This document shows, piece after piece, positions 1-8,140 of a stretch of 64,000 nucleotides of DNA (within the stretch, counting starts at the first letter, position 1; every line of letters starts with the position of its first letter). The position numbers and the translations under genes were made by a program. Origin of the DNA: Mesorhizobium sp. L-2-11 (GTDB lineage Bacteria > Pseudomonadota > Alphaproteobacteria > Rhizobiales > Rhizobiaceae); NCBI RefSeq assembly GCF_016756595.1, contig NZ_AP023257.1, forward strand, positions 4,294,001 to 4,358,000. Reading direction: 5' to 3'. The notes beneath the pieces are model-generated. The model made no database searches and had not been told where the DNA came from. It saw only the letters and a program-made list of their open reading frames with translations.

Positions 1-1
1 C

Positions 2-574
2 GCGTCGGCCGGCGTCACCGGGCTGACGCCGCTTGCGGTGCGCTTCATCAAGCTCGGCATCGCGCTGGAGCGGATCGCGCCCGGCAAGCCTCAGCAGAAC
101 GGCTGCCACGAGCGCTTTCACCTGACCATGTTGCCGCTGGCCAAGGCGCCTGAGATCGACAGACAGGCGCAGAGCCAGGCTTTCGACGCCTTCCGTCGCG
201 AGTACAATGAGGAGCGTCCGCATGAGGCGCTCGGCATGGACACGCCGGCCGAATACTACCGCGGTAGCGAGCGGCAAATGCCGGCCAACGTGCCCGAGCC
301 CGACTATCCGGCCGAGGCCGCAGTCAGGCGCGTGCGCAACAATGGCGCGATCAAGTGGCAGGGCGGCGAGATCTATGTCTCGGCCTCGCTTGCCGGCGAG
401 CCGGTCGCCGTCGAAGAAACCGAAACCGGCGAATGGGCCTTACGCTTCTACGCCCACCCGCTCGGCCACATCGATCTCAAGCGAATGCGCCTGGTCCGCC
501 GCAGCGCCTTGCAACCCCGACCAGCCGGCGCTGCGGCGGACACCACTGCGCAGGAGAAGGGGGGAAAACTGTAA
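2..574 (+). CDS. IS481-like transposase, C-terminal part (5' end outside window)
   Basis: The reading frame is open from the first bases of the window, so this is the 3' part of a larger gene; about 190 residues are visible. They hold the end of an rve/DDE integrase core: the NGCHERFH segment carries the catalytic Glu (visible residue 37), followed by an FRREYNEERPHEAL stretch and a C-terminal beta-rich tail (IKWQGGEIYVS...) typical of IS481-like rhizobial transposases. The gene would catalyse cut-and-paste or copy transposition. The stop codon lies just before the putative right end of the element. Whether the whole element is intact cannot be judged because its left part is outside the window. 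Confidence 0.85.
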   Translation, partial: ASAGVTGLTPLAVRFIKLGIALERIAPGKPQQNGCHERFHLTMLPLAKAPEIDRQAQSQAFDAFRREYNEERPHEALGMDTPAEYYRGSERQMPANVPEPDYPAEAAVRRVRNNGAIKWQGGEIYVSASLAGEPVAVEETETGEWALRFYAHPLGHIDLKRMRLVRRSALQPRPAGAAADTTAQEKGGKL

Positions 575-612
575 CCTATGTATCCGGTTCAAACTGTTAC
601 CTATCTATCGGC
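568..612. repeat. Two imperfect direct repeats at the putative right end of the IS481-like element
   Basis: Positions 568-587 (ACTGTAACCTATGTATCCGG) and 593-612 (ACTGTTACCTATCTATCGGC) are imperfect copies 25 bp apart, directly after the transposase stop. They probably form the transposase-binding right terminus of the element. The matching left end is outside the window, so the exact tip is uncertain. Confidence 0.5.
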
Positions 613-736
613 TGGACACCGGCAGGCGGATGAGGGGCGGCGCCGACTTCGATAAACCCGCGGTGGTAAAATAATACCTATCATCCAATCCTTTGTTTTT
701 GCTTCATTTTCTGCGATACTAGTCTTTTCACCAGCC

Positions 737-765
737 TTGACGCGCTGACCGCCCTCGCCTATAAG
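737..765 (+). promoter_or_regulatory. Sigma-70-type promoter of rplM-rpsI
   Basis: TTGACG (737-742) and TATAAG (760-765) are separated by exactly 17 bp, a near-consensus vegetative promoter. Transcription would start near 772, giving a leader of about 134 nt before the rplM start at 906. The IS481-like element ends only about 120 bp upstream. Confidence 0.8.
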
Positions 766-778
766 CGCTCACGGAACA

Positions 779-796
779 GCGGCCCGCAAAGGCCGC
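779..796 (+). promoter_or_regulatory. Stem-loop in the rplM leader
   Basis: GCGGCC (779-784), a 6-nt loop and GCGGCC's complement GGCCGC (791-796) form a compact hairpin directly followed by CGTTTTG. It starts only a few bases after the predicted transcription start. It resembles an early terminator or attenuator, or a 5' stabilising hairpin. A regulatory role, such as autogenous control by L13, is only inferred. Confidence 0.4.
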
Positions 797-905
797 CGTT
801 TTGTTATTGGCGGCGGGCGAGCGCTCGGCGTCAATCCAAGCAACAAGAAACGCCTTTCCTTAGTCGTTCGTCGATGGGGAAGGTCCGAACCGAAAGCGAC
901 AATCC

Positions 906-1370
906 ATGGCAACCTTTTCGCAGAAGCCTGCGGATGTGGTGAAGAAGTGGGTGCTGATCGACGCCGAGGGTCTCGTCGTCGGCCGACTCGCCACTGTCAT
1001 CGCCAATCATCTTCGCGGCAAACACAAGCCCACCTTCACCCCGCATGTCGACGACGGCGACAACGTCATCGTCATCAATGCCGACAAGGTGGTGTTCACC
1101 GGCAAGAAATTCACCGACAAGGTCTATTACTGGCACACCGGCCACCCCGGCGGCATCAAGGAGCGCACCGCGCGCCAGCTGCTCGAGGGTCGTTTTCCCG
1201 AGCGTGTCGTCGAGAAGGCCGTCGAACGCATGATCCCGCGTGGACCGCTCGGCCGTCGCCAGATGAAGAATCTCCGCGTCTATGCAGGCACGGAACATCC
1301 GCATGTCGCCCAGCAGCCCGTCACGCTCGACGTGGCCAAGCTGAACGCCAAGAACAAAAAGGTTTCGTAA
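906..1370 (+). CDS. rplM: 50S ribosomal protein L13
   Basis: Structural protein of the large ribosomal subunit, acting early in 50S assembly. The 154-residue product shows the L13 signature segments in order: [16 protein letters not shown] near the N-terminus, the [18 protein letters not shown] loop, [10 protein letters not shown] in the middle and [20 protein letters not shown] towards the C-terminus. The length is slightly above the usual 142-150. It is followed by rpsI one base after its stop, the conserved bacterial rplM-rpsI pair. Expression is expected from the promoter at 737-765. No oddities seen. Confidence 0.98.
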   Translation: MATFSQKPADVVKKWVLIDAEGLVVGRLATVIANHLRGKHKPTFTPHVDDGDNVIVINADKVVFTGKKFTDKVYYWHTGHPGGIKERTARQLLEGRFPERVVEKAVERMIPRGPLGRRQMKNLRVYAGTEHPHVAQQPVTLDVAKLNAKNKKVS

Positions 1371-1371
1371 A

Positions 1372-1854
1372 ATGGCTGAGCTTTCCTCGCTCGCAGAACT
1401 CGGAACTGCCACCGGCAACACCAACACGCAGCCGGCTGCACCCGTTCATGTCCAGAAGCTCGACAAGTCGGGCCGCGCCTATGCCACCGGCAAGCGCAAG
1501 AACGCCATCGCCCGTGTCTGGGTGAAGCCCGGCTCCGGCAAGATCGTCGTCAACGACAAGGTGTTCGCCGAATATTTTGCGCGCCCGGTCCTGCAGATGA
1601 TCCTCAACCAGCCGATCATCGCCGCCAACCGCGCCGGCCAGTACGACATCGTCGCCACGGTCATCGGCGGCGGGCTTTCCGGCCAGGCCGGTGCCGTGCG
1701 CCACGGCATCTCCAAGGCGCTGACTTATTACGAGCCGGCGCTGCGCGGCGTGCTCAAGAAGGGCGGCTTCCTGACCCGCGACAGCCGCGTCGTCGAGCGC
1801 AAGAAGTACGGCAAGGCGAAGGCCCGCCGCTCGTTCCAGTTCTCGAAGCGCTAA
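1372..1854 (+). CDS. rpsI: 30S ribosomal protein S9
   Basis: Small-subunit protein whose basic C-terminal tail reaches the P-site tRNA. The 160-residue product has the S9 core ([18 protein letters not shown] at about 39-56) and the conserved basic end [11 protein letters not shown]. The first 35 or so residues are an extension seen in alphaproteobacterial S9 proteins. It is cotranscribed with rplM and ends 26 bp before a strong terminator. Confidence 0.98.
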   Translation: MAELSSLAELGTATGNTNTQPAAPVHVQKLDKSGRAYATGKRKNAIARVWVKPGSGKIVVNDKVFAEYFARPVLQMILNQPIIAANRAGQYDIVATVIGGGLSGQAGAVRHGISKALTYYEPALRGVLKKGGFLTRDSRVVERKKYGKAKARRSFQFSKR

Positions 1855-1880
1855 GCACCCGCTTCAGCTTCAGACAGTCG

Positions 1881-1910
1881 AAAAGGCCGCCTCCGGGCGG
1901 CCTTTTCTTT
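1881..1910 (+). terminator. Rho-independent terminator of rplM-rpsI
   Basis: AAAAGGCCGCC (1881-1891), a short loop, GGGCGGCCTTTT (1895-1906) and a T-rich run form a classic GC hairpin plus U tract 26 bp after rpsI. Confidence 0.9.
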
Positions 1911-1924
1911 TCGTGCAGAGCTAT

Positions 1925-2103
1925 TACCCACCCGCGCCTGCGCGCGACCCCCCCATCAAGGGAAGGTAGGAGGTCGCGGCAGTTTCCCGCTCGCCGAACG
2001 GTCTGCAAAAGCCGGCCGGGTGACGGAACGATGGTCCGAATGTAAGGCGCGACGCCCTACCTCCCCTCAATGGGGAGGTCGGCGCGCAGCGCCGGGTGGG
2101 GTG
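1925..2103. repeat. Inverted pair of rhizobial extragenic palindromic repeats
   Basis: About 1925-1970 contains ACCCGCGCCTGCGCGCGACC followed by a CCCCATCAAGGG-type palindrome. About 2053-2103 contains CCTACCTCCCCTCAATGGGG followed by GGTCGGCGCGCAGCGCCGGG. The second reads as an inverted, diverged copy of the first. Both fill the gap between the rpsI terminator and the LysR gene's 3' end and encode nothing. Confidence 0.6.
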
Positions 2104-2133
2104 ACGGCGCCGGGCGCAGTTCATGCCTGGCGC

Positions 2134-3036
2134 TCAGGTCCGGCTGTCCCTGATAAAATCGATAAACGCCCGCAACGGCGCCGGCACGAGACACCGACCG
2201 GGATAATAGAGGAACGGCCCGGGGAAGCTCTGCCACCAAGGTTCGAGGACGGGTTCGAGCACACCGCTCTCAAAGTAGGGGCGAAGCCAATCCTCGAACA
2301 GTGTGACAATGCCGGTACCGGCGATGGCAGCATCGACGGCGAGATCGGCCGCTCCGCCCAGGGTCACGAGAAGCGGCCCCGTCGGATCGACCCGCACCAC
2401 CTCGCCGGCACGCTCGAATTCCCACGGCGGCATCGCGCCGCTGGCGAAGCGGCCGCGCAGGCAGGCGTGGCCGAGCAGGTCGCGCGGGTGTTCAGGCCGG
2501 CCATGGCGATCAAGGTAGGCAGGGCTGGCGGCGGTGGCAAAGCGCTGCAGGCGCGGTCCGATCGGCACCGCGATCATGTCCTGTTCCAGCCGCTCGTCAT
2601 AACGGATCCCGGCATCGCAGCCGGCCGCCAGCACGTCGACAAAGCTCTCTTCGGCGATCACCTCCAGCCGGATGCCGGGATAGGCAGCGAGAAACCCCGG
2701 GACGATGCCGGGCAGCACCAGTCGCGCCGCGCTGACCGGAACGTTGAGGCGCAACGTACCTGCCGGCCTGTCGCGGAAGCCATTGACAACGTCGAGGGCC
2801 GATTCCACCTCGGTCAAGGCTGGGCCGAGCCGAGCCAGCAAGCTCGCGCCCGCTTCGGTCAGGACGACGCTGCGGGTCGTCCGGTTGAGCAGCCGGACTC
2901 CGAGCTGCGTCTCGAGGCGGCGCACCGCCTCGCTGAGGCCCGACGCACTGCCGCCGCTGGCGCGGGCGCCATCGCGAAAGCCCTTGGCCCGCGCGACGGC
3001 CACGAAGGCGTTCAGGTCTCCGAGGTCGATCCTCAT
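2134..3036 (-). CDS. LysR-family transcriptional regulator
   Basis: A 300-residue LysR-type regulator. Residues 1-60 form the winged helix-turn-helix (RIDLGDLNAFVAVARAKGF, then GGSASGLSEAVRRLETQLGV and RLLNRTTRSV). Residues from about 90 to 300 form the periplasmic-binding-like effector domain. It is divergent from the aldo-keto reductase at 3130, with 93 bp between the start codons, so that enzyme gene is its likely target together with its own gene. The RTTRSVVLTEAG stretch is typical of the LysR group that regulates oxidoreductases. The effector is unknown. Confidence 0.9.
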   Translation of the reverse strand: MRIDLGDLNAFVAVARAKGFRDGARASGGSASGLSEAVRRLETQLGVRLLNRTTRSVVLTEAGASLLARLGPALTEVESALDVVNGFRDRPAGTLRLNVPVSAARLVLPGIVPGFLAAYPGIRLEVIAEESFVDVLAAGCDAGIRYDERLEQDMIAVPIGPRLQRFATAASPAYLDRHGRPEHPRDLLGHACLRGRFASGAMPPWEFERAGEVVRVDPTGPLLVTLGGAADLAVDAAIAGTGIVTLFEDWLRPYFESGVLEPVLEPWWQSFPGPFLYYPGRCLVPAPLRAFIDFIRDSRT

Positions 3037-3129
3037 TGTTCGATTTTCTGTACAGCCCGTGCGGAATGTACCTAATTATCGTGAGATCGGACAGCGCCTA
3101 TCTTAGCCTCATCCAGAACGGAGATAGAC
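3037..3129. promoter_or_regulatory. Divergent regulator/aldo-keto reductase promoter region
   Basis: This 93-bp spacer carries an imperfect dyad built on TGTAC elements (3049-3053 and 3067-3071) that could be a LysR box. The aldo-keto reductase ribosome binding site (CGGAGATAGAC) precedes its ATG. The operator assignment is inference. Confidence 0.35.
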
Positions 3130-4002
3130 ATGTCCAGTACCGACAATTACGGCACATTCACTCTCGGCGACCGAACCGTGAAACGGCTCGGCTACGGCGC
3201 CATGCAGCTCGCAGGACCCGGCGTATTTGGCCCGCCCAAAAACCATGGCGCGGCATTGGCCGTGCTGCGCGAAGCTGTTGCGCTTGGGGTGAACCACATC
3301 GACACCAGCGATTTCTACGGGCCGCACGTCACCAATCTGCTCATCCGCGAGGCGCTCGCGCCCTATCGGGAAGACCTCGTCATCGTCACCAAGATCGGCG
3401 CCCGGCGCGGCGAAGACGGATCATGGCTGCCGGCCTTCTCGGCCGAAGAGCTGACCCGGGCGGTGCACGACAATCTGCGCAATCTCGGGCTCGACGTGCT
3501 CGACGTGGTTAACCTTCGGATCATGTTCGACGCGCATGGCCCGGCCGAAGGCTCGATCGAGGCGCCGCTCACTGTGCTGGCCGAGCTGCAGCGACAGGGT
3601 TTGGTGCGTCACATCGGGCTCAGCAATGTCACGCCAGCGCAGATCGAAGAGGCGCGACGGATCGCCAAAATCGTCTGCGTGCAGAACCAATACAATCTGG
3701 CGCACAGGGGCGACGATGCCTTGATCGACCAACTCGCCAGCAACGGCATCGCCTATGTGCCGTTCTTTCCGCTCGGCGGCTTCAACCCGCTGCAGTCCTC
3801 TACCCTGTCCGGCGTCGCTCAGCGCCTGGGCGCCACGCCGATGCAGGTCGCGCTCGCCTGGCTGCTCCGTCGCGCGCCCAATATTTTGCTCATCCCCGGC
3901 ACGTCTTCCGTTGCGCATTTGCGGGAGAACCTTGCCGCGGCCGAACTCGATCTGCCGGAGGATGCCGTAAGCGAGCTGGACGGTGTGGCGATGGCTGCAT
4001 GA
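3130..4002 (+). CDS. pdxI: Aldo/keto reductase, PdxI (YdbC)-like
   Basis: A 290-residue single-domain (alpha/beta)8 NADPH-dependent reductase. It closely resembles E. coli YdbC/PdxI (pyridoxal reductase in vitamin B6 salvage) as I remember that sequence: RLGYGAMQLAGPGVFGPP near the start, HIDTSDFYGPH (Asp58, Tyr63), VTKIGARRGED (Lys88), and the C-terminal NADPH-binding IPGTSSVAHLRENLAA. The usual catalytic His of the tetrad is replaced in DVVNLRIM, which is also the case in YdbC, so this is a family trait and not decay. It is probably controlled by the divergent LysR gene. The substrate is inferred from the family only. Confidence 0.8.
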   Translation: MSSTDNYGTFTLGDRTVKRLGYGAMQLAGPGVFGPPKNHGAALAVLREAVALGVNHIDTSDFYGPHVTNLLIREALAPYREDLVIVTKIGARRGEDGSWLPAFSAEELTRAVHDNLRNLGLDVLDVVNLRIMFDAHGPAEGSIEAPLTVLAELQRQGLVRHIGLSNVTPAQIEEARRIAKIVCVQNQYNLAHRGDDALIDQLASNGIAYVPFFPLGGFNPLQSSTLSGVAQRLGATPMQVALAWLLRRAPNILLIPGTSSVAHLRENLAAAELDLPEDAVSELDGVAMAA

Positions 4003-4096
4003 GGTCGGCGAAAGCGGCAACGAGCCAATCTCGCCCTGATCGACAGGCTGGCGGGACAGCGCCCCCTCTGCCCTTCCGGGCATCTCCCCCACAAGG

Positions 4097-5393
4097 CAGG
4101 GCTGTCCGGGGAAAGTTATTCATAAATGAAGGCCATCTGATTGGGAGAGGCTCGGTCCCTTGGTCGGCTTGGATTGACCGGTGGCGGCTTATCGATGGTG
4201 TGCAGTTTCCGCCGCCCGAACAAGTATTGAGCGACCAGTTCTGTGAACCTCAAGATAGGAATAGTGACGCGGCGGGTGCGCGCGACAATGCGCAGCAGCG
4301 CAAAGGCGATCATTGCTGCAAAGAGTTGCAGGCGACTTGCATTGCCGTTGTTGCCGAGGAACTTGCTGATCTTGAGGTGCTGCTTGATCCATCGGAACAG
4401 AAGCTCGATGTGCCAGCGGCCTTTGTAGAGCCGTCCAATCTCGACGGCGGAGCGCTCCAGATCGTTGGTCAAAAGCGTGATGGTGTCGCCCGTTTCGCGC
4501 TGAACGCGCAGGCGACGCAGCCGCATCGGCAGCTTGCAAGCAGCCTTGCTGACCAGGCTTACCTCACTGTCTTCCACAACCAGGAAGCCGTCGCCCTGCG
4601 GCTCGGCTACAGGGCGATCACGCAGCAGCGCCAGCCTCATGTTGGATTTGGGCCGCGTCACGAAGATCGATCCGGCTTCGGCGATCGCCGTCCACCAGCC
4701 ATAATGGCAGTAGCCCTTGTCGAACACGTAGGTCGCTCCAGCTTCGATCGTGATCTGGCGACCGACCTGGGCGTCGTTGACGTTGGCGTCGGTGATGTCG
4801 AGGACGCGCGGACAGTCGGTCTTCGGGTCATAGACGACATGCACCTTCATGCCGCGGATGCGCCCGTTCGACTTGGCCCAATCGCACAGTTTGCCGAGCG
4901 GAATGGGGGTCGAGTCGATCAGCCGCAGCATTGCTTCGCCCTCGCGCCGCATTTGCCTGTCGAGCAGGTTCGCCACCAGACCGAACGCCTCGGCAAAGAT
5001 GGCGACCGGACGCCGTCTGTTGGCATCCGACAAGGTCGAACGCATCAACGGACCGCTGCCCAGGTGATAATGATGCTGGCTGTTGGCGTTCCAGCCGGCT
5101 TCCAGGCCACGCAAGCTGCTGCTGCCGCAGAACTGGGCATAGATCAGCGCCACCAGATGATCCCAGCTTCTGAACGATTTGTCGTACGCATCCCCGTCGT
5201 GGCGATCCACAATTGCTTGGAATTGACGCCGATCGATGGGTTCAAGAAGCTGCCCGAAGATGCTAGGTGCAAAGCGCATGCCCCGTTCCTTTTCTGAGTC
5301 TCGACAACCAGAGAAAAGACGGACAAACCCCGTTTTACGGGGCATGCACATGTGGCATTTCGATTCACTCAAAACTTTCCCCGGACAGCCCTG
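4097..5393 (-). mobile_element. Complete IS4-family insertion sequence, 1,297 bp
   Basis: The ends are defined by perfect 21-bp terminal inverted repeats starting CAGGGCTGTCCGGGG (4097-4117, and 5373-5393 inverted). They are flanked by a perfect 9-bp target duplication CCCACAAGG (4088-4096 and 5394-5402), within the 9-12 bp range expected of the IS4 family. One transposase gene fills it on the minus strand, and its stop codon overlaps the left inverted repeat. Perfect repeats, intact duplication and full-length gene indicate a recent and possibly still active insertion. Confidence 0.93.
4116..5279 (-). CDS. IS4-family transposase
   Basis: DDE transposase of 387 residues. The start is set at MRFAPSIFG because AAGGAA sits upstream and the frame further upstream runs out of the element. 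An N-terminal DUF4372-like region (about 1-75) is followed by the catalytic core: Asp122 (RLIDSTPI), Asp187 (YVFDKGY) and Glu292 within the IS4 signature Y285-x2-R288-x3-E292-x6-K299 (YKGRWHIELLFRWIK). All catalytic residues are present and the frame is uninterrupted, so the protein should be functional. Confidence 0.95.
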   Translation of the reverse strand: MRFAPSIFGQLLEPIDRRQFQAIVDRHDGDAYDKSFRSWDHLVALIYAQFCGSSSLRGLEAGWNANSQHHYHLGSGPLMRSTLSDANRRRPVAIFAEAFGLVANLLDRQMRREGEAMLRLIDSTPIPLGKLCDWAKSNGRIRGMKVHVVYDPKTDCPRVLDITDANVNDAQVGRQITIEAGATYVFDKGYCHYGWWTAIAEAGSIFVTRPKSNMRLALLRDRPVAEPQGDGFLVVEDSEVSLVSKAACKLPMRLRRLRVQRETGDTITLLTNDLERSAVEIGRLYKGRWHIELLFRWIKQHLKISKFLGNNGNASRLQLFAAMIAFALLRIVARTRRVTIPILRFTELVAQYLFGRRKLHTIDKPPPVNPSRPRDRASPNQMAFIYE

Positions 5394-5657
5394 CCCACAA
5401 GGGGGAGATTGGCCGTCATCACTGATTTCGCCAACCACCAACCTTGCAAAAAGGACGCTGCCCGCGAAGCTGCCGATCTCCCCCCAAGTGGGGGAGATGC
5501 CGAGTCTTGGCAAAGAGGGGCAGGACAGAGGGGGGCGCTGTCCCGCCGCCATCAAAGGTTCTGCACCTTCGTGACGCTCTGAGGTAACGGCCTGGATCCC
5601 AGGGTCTGCGCCGCGTCGCTTCGCTCCTTGCTTCGCCCTGGATGACGAAGGCATGGC

Positions 5658-5729
5658 GGCCTGTGGCAGCGTCAGAGATGGTGGCAGGCCGGCCGGCAGC
5701 GCGACCGTCAGTCCCTGTTCAGAGAGGAA
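5658..5729 (-). repeat. 3'-flanking repeat, copy 1
   Basis: The segment directly after the stop codon of the downstream-most minus-strand gene contains GGCCTGTGGC...GCAGGCCGGCCGGCAG...GACCGTCAGTCCCTG. It closely resembles 41336-41421, which also abuts a minus-strand stop codon (merR). GGCCTG/CAGGCC form an inverted pair, so the transcript end could fold. Function unknown. Confidence 0.5.
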
Positions 5730-6788
5730 CTAATTGATGCTCGCGGTGTTCGCCGGCTCCGCCGGGCGCGCCTCATCCGAATAGGGCACGCGGTAGCCGT
5801 TCGCCGCCAGCCATTCGATCGCCGCTTTCGGCTCGTCGGTCTGGATGATGGTGGCGCCGCGCTCGGCCCAGAAGCCGTAGGTCTCGCGCGGCAGGCTGGC
5901 GAACACCGCCAGTTCATCGCCGCGACCGCCGGCAAGGAAGCCGCCCGGCTTGTTGACGATGGCGTAGGTATTGGCCCAGATGTGCCAGCCGCCCCTTATC
6001 GCCGCCGCGCGCATGCGCGGGCTGAACAGCGGACCGCCGGTCTCGGTCAGCGTCTCGGCGCCGTCGCGCCAGTTGATCATCTCGACCGCGCGCGGCGAAA
6101 ACGCGCCGCTGACTTTCTCGGCGAAACCGGCGTCGCGAACCGCGTCGTCGGCAATGATCGGCATGAACTGGAAACCGCTGCCGATCGCGCCCATGGCGGC
6201 CTTGACAGTGGTGATCCTGGCCGGGTTCCACAGGTTCTCCTTGACGATCACCTGTTCGGCCATGCCAAGGTCACGCGCGACCGCGATCATGCCGGCCAGG
6301 CTGTCGACGTCGAGCTTGTTGTCGATGTTGACGAGGATCCTGTCTTTGGTCGCCATCAGCATCTCGCGCAGCGACGAAACCGGCTCGTCGGTGACGGCGC
6401 CGGTGCCCTCGATCACCAGCCTGCAGGTTTTGAGTTCGGCCAGCGTGCGCTTGGCCACCTCGCCCTTGCAGTTCGTCGTGCGGTCGAGCCAGCTGTCATG
6501 CATGACGACGAACTGGCCGTCCTTCGAGCGCCTGACGTCGACCTCGACGATTTCGGCGCCAAGCGCGATCGATGCCTCGAGGGCGGCGATCGAGTTCTCC
6601 GCAAACAGCGTCTTGCGGGCCTGCAGGCTGCCGGCGCGGTGTGCCGCCACCATGACATGGTCGCGCCACTGGTTGGCGTGTTCGAAACGCTCGAGAATCT
6701 GTCTGGCGCGTGTTTCGCCAGCCGATGCCGAGCCGGTGAACAGCACCGAGGCGGCGGCAAGCAGAAGTTTCAGCCAGGTCGTTCGCAT
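5730..6788 (-). CDS. Exported glycerophosphodiester phosphodiesterase family protein
   Basis: A 352-residue protein predicted to hydrolyse glycerophosphodiesters (lipid headgroups) to glycerol-3-phosphate and an alcohol outside the cytoplasm. Residues 1-24 form a signal peptide (RTTWLKLLLAAASVLFTGSASA). The GDPD TIM barrel follows: AHRAG with the catalytic His, ENSIAALEASI, and EVDVRRSKDGQFVVMHDSWLDRTT with the metal-binding Glu/Asp and second catalytic His. The start is chosen at 6788 (GGAG 8 bp upstream) so that the signal peptide begins the protein; an in-frame ATG 24 bp further out is less likely. Confidence 0.88.
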   Translation of the reverse strand: MRTTWLKLLLAAASVLFTGSASAGETRARQILERFEHANQWRDHVMVAAHRAGSLQARKTLFAENSIAALEASIALGAEIVEVDVRRSKDGQFVVMHDSWLDRTTNCKGEVAKRTLAELKTCRLVIEGTGAVTDEPVSSLREMLMATKDRILVNIDNKLDVDSLAGMIAVARDLGMAEQVIVKENLWNPARITTVKAAMGAIGSGFQFMPIIADDAVRDAGFAEKVSGAFSPRAVEMINWRDGAETLTETGGPLFSPRMRAAAIRGGWHIWANTYAIVNKPGGFLAGGRGDELAVFASLPRETYGFWAERGATIIQTDEPKAAIEWLAANGYRVPYSDEARPAEPANTASIN

Positions 6789-7102
6789 GAGAATCGCTCC
6801 TACCGGATGCAAACCCGGATAAGCGACGCACGTGACAACCCGGTGAACGAAGCCGGCTTCGCAAATGCCGGAAAGTCAGGTCAATGCCGGCTGAAGCGGC
6901 CGTTCTTCAATCTCACGACAGGACGGTTCGCAACTTTAGATTGTATTCATGCATGTCTGCGCAATTTCCGGGTTGGCCATGCGGGCTCACCTGCCAAGCA
7001 AGTATTTGTGACCGATCTCGAATGGCCACGGCCGCGGAAGGGGTCGCATTTCCGAGAATTATATCCAATAAGGTTGCGCCTCGACGCACAGGAGATCGCT
7101 TC
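6789..7102. other. Divergent intergenic region without a gene
   Basis: 314 bp between the divergent phosphodiesterase and agmatinase genes. It must hold both promoters. The only clear signals are the agmatinase ribosome binding site (AGGAG at 7091-7095) and an AT-richer stretch near 6940-7075. I see no conserved operator. Confidence 0.4.
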
Positions 7103-8110
7103 ATGCCGAACACCAACATCGACCACGCCTTCACCGCCCGGGCCAGGACGGGTGCGTCCTTCGAGCCGACCTATGCCGGCGCGCTGTCGTTCATGCGACG
7201 CAAGTATTCGAAGGACGTGAAGGGCGCGGACGCGGTGGTGTGGGGCATCCCCTTCGACGCCGCCGTCACCAACCGGCCGGGCGCGCGTTTCGGGCCGCAG
7301 GCGATTCGCCGCGCCTCGACCATTCTCGACAACGACCCGCAATATCCGTTTTCGCGCGATCTGTTCGAACATCTCGCCGTGGTCGACTATGGCGATTGCC
7401 TGCTCGACAGCGGCAATCACCAGAAGACGCCGGGGACGATCGAGCGCGAGGCGGCAAAGATCCTGAAATCCGGCGCCTTCCTGCTATCGCTCGGCGGCGA
7501 TCATTTCGTCACCTGGCCGCTGCTCAAGGCGCATGCCGCCATCCACGGTCCGCTCGCCATGGTGCAGTTCGACGCCCACCAGGACACCTGGCCGGACGAC
7601 GGCAAGCGCATCGATCACGGCTCCTTCGTCGGCCGTGCGGTCAAGGAGGGGATCATCGATCCCGACCGTTCGATCCAGATCGGCATCCGCACCCATGCGC
7701 CCGACACCTTCGGCATCAAGATCCTCTACGGCCACGAAATCGAGGACATGCGCGCGTCCGATATCGCCTATGCCATCGTCGACCGCACCGGCGGCAAGAA
7801 GGCCTACGTCACCTTCGACATCGATTGCCTCGACCCGGCCTTCGCGCCCGGCACCGGAACACCGGTCGCCGGCGGGCCGTCCTCGGCAAAAATCCTGTCG
7901 GTGCTGCGCCAGATCAATCAGCTCGATATCGTCGGCGCCGATATCGTGGAGGTTGCGCCGGCCTATGATCACGCCGATATAACGGCGATTGCCGGGTCGA
8001 CGGTGGCCATGCACTATCTCGGGCTGCTGGCGGAACGAAAGGCCCGGCTCGAAGAGCTGAACAACGGCAATCAGATCGTTGCCGGACTGAATCAGGCAAG
8101 TGGCATATAA
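7103..8110 (+). CDS. speB: Agmatinase (ureohydrolase family)
   Basis: Manganese enzyme of the arginase/agmatinase fold, hydrolysing agmatine (or a related guanidino compound) to putrescine and urea. The 335-residue product shows all metal motifs: SLGGDHF, FDAHQDTW and TFDIDCLDPAFAPGTGTP. The start at 7103 (MPNTNIDH) is preceded by AGGAG; the open frame continues 73 codons upstream without a good start. It lies 30 bp before argC, so the two arginine-related genes are probably cotranscribed. A guanidinobutyrase or proclavaminate amidinohydrolase specificity cannot be excluded. Confidence 0.85.
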   Translation: MPNTNIDHAFTARARTGASFEPTYAGALSFMRRKYSKDVKGADAVVWGIPFDAAVTNRPGARFGPQAIRRASTILDNDPQYPFSRDLFEHLAVVDYGDCLLDSGNHQKTPGTIEREAAKILKSGAFLLSLGGDHFVTWPLLKAHAAIHGPLAMVQFDAHQDTWPDDGKRIDHGSFVGRAVKEGIIDPDRSIQIGIRTHAPDTFGIKILYGHEIEDMRASDIAYAIVDRTGGKKAYVTFDIDCLDPAFAPGTGTPVAGGPSSAKILSVLRQINQLDIVGADIVEVAPAYDHADITAIAGSTVAMHYLGLLAERKARLEELNNGNQIVAGLNQASGI

Positions 8111-8140
8111 TTACGAAGTACCAGGGAGTTCAGGCAGGCA

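Larger units (their letters stand above)
4051..5546. repeat. Composite palindromic repeat interrupted by the IS4-family element
   Basis: The left arm 4051-4096 (GCGGGACAGCGCCCCCTCTG...ATCTCCCCCACAAGG) and the right part 5394-5546 (ending in the inverse complement, GGGGGGCGCTGTCCCGC at about 5530-5546) belong to one repeat split by the insertion at 4097-5393. Removing the IS and one 9-bp duplication restores ATCTCCCCC-ACAA-GGGGGAGAT, a perfect palindrome. A related uninterrupted copy lies at about 49439-49608. Confidence 0.7.

Noticed and set aside
4095..4117. 23-bp inverted repeats as the IS ends
   Set aside because: The two outer bases belong to the 9-bp target duplication (it starts CC and ends GG), so the true terminal repeats are 21 bp.
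3999..5297. Long open frame on the plus strand over the IS element
   Set aside because: It runs antisense to the transposase, shows no domain pattern and is explained by high GC and the opposite-strand gene.
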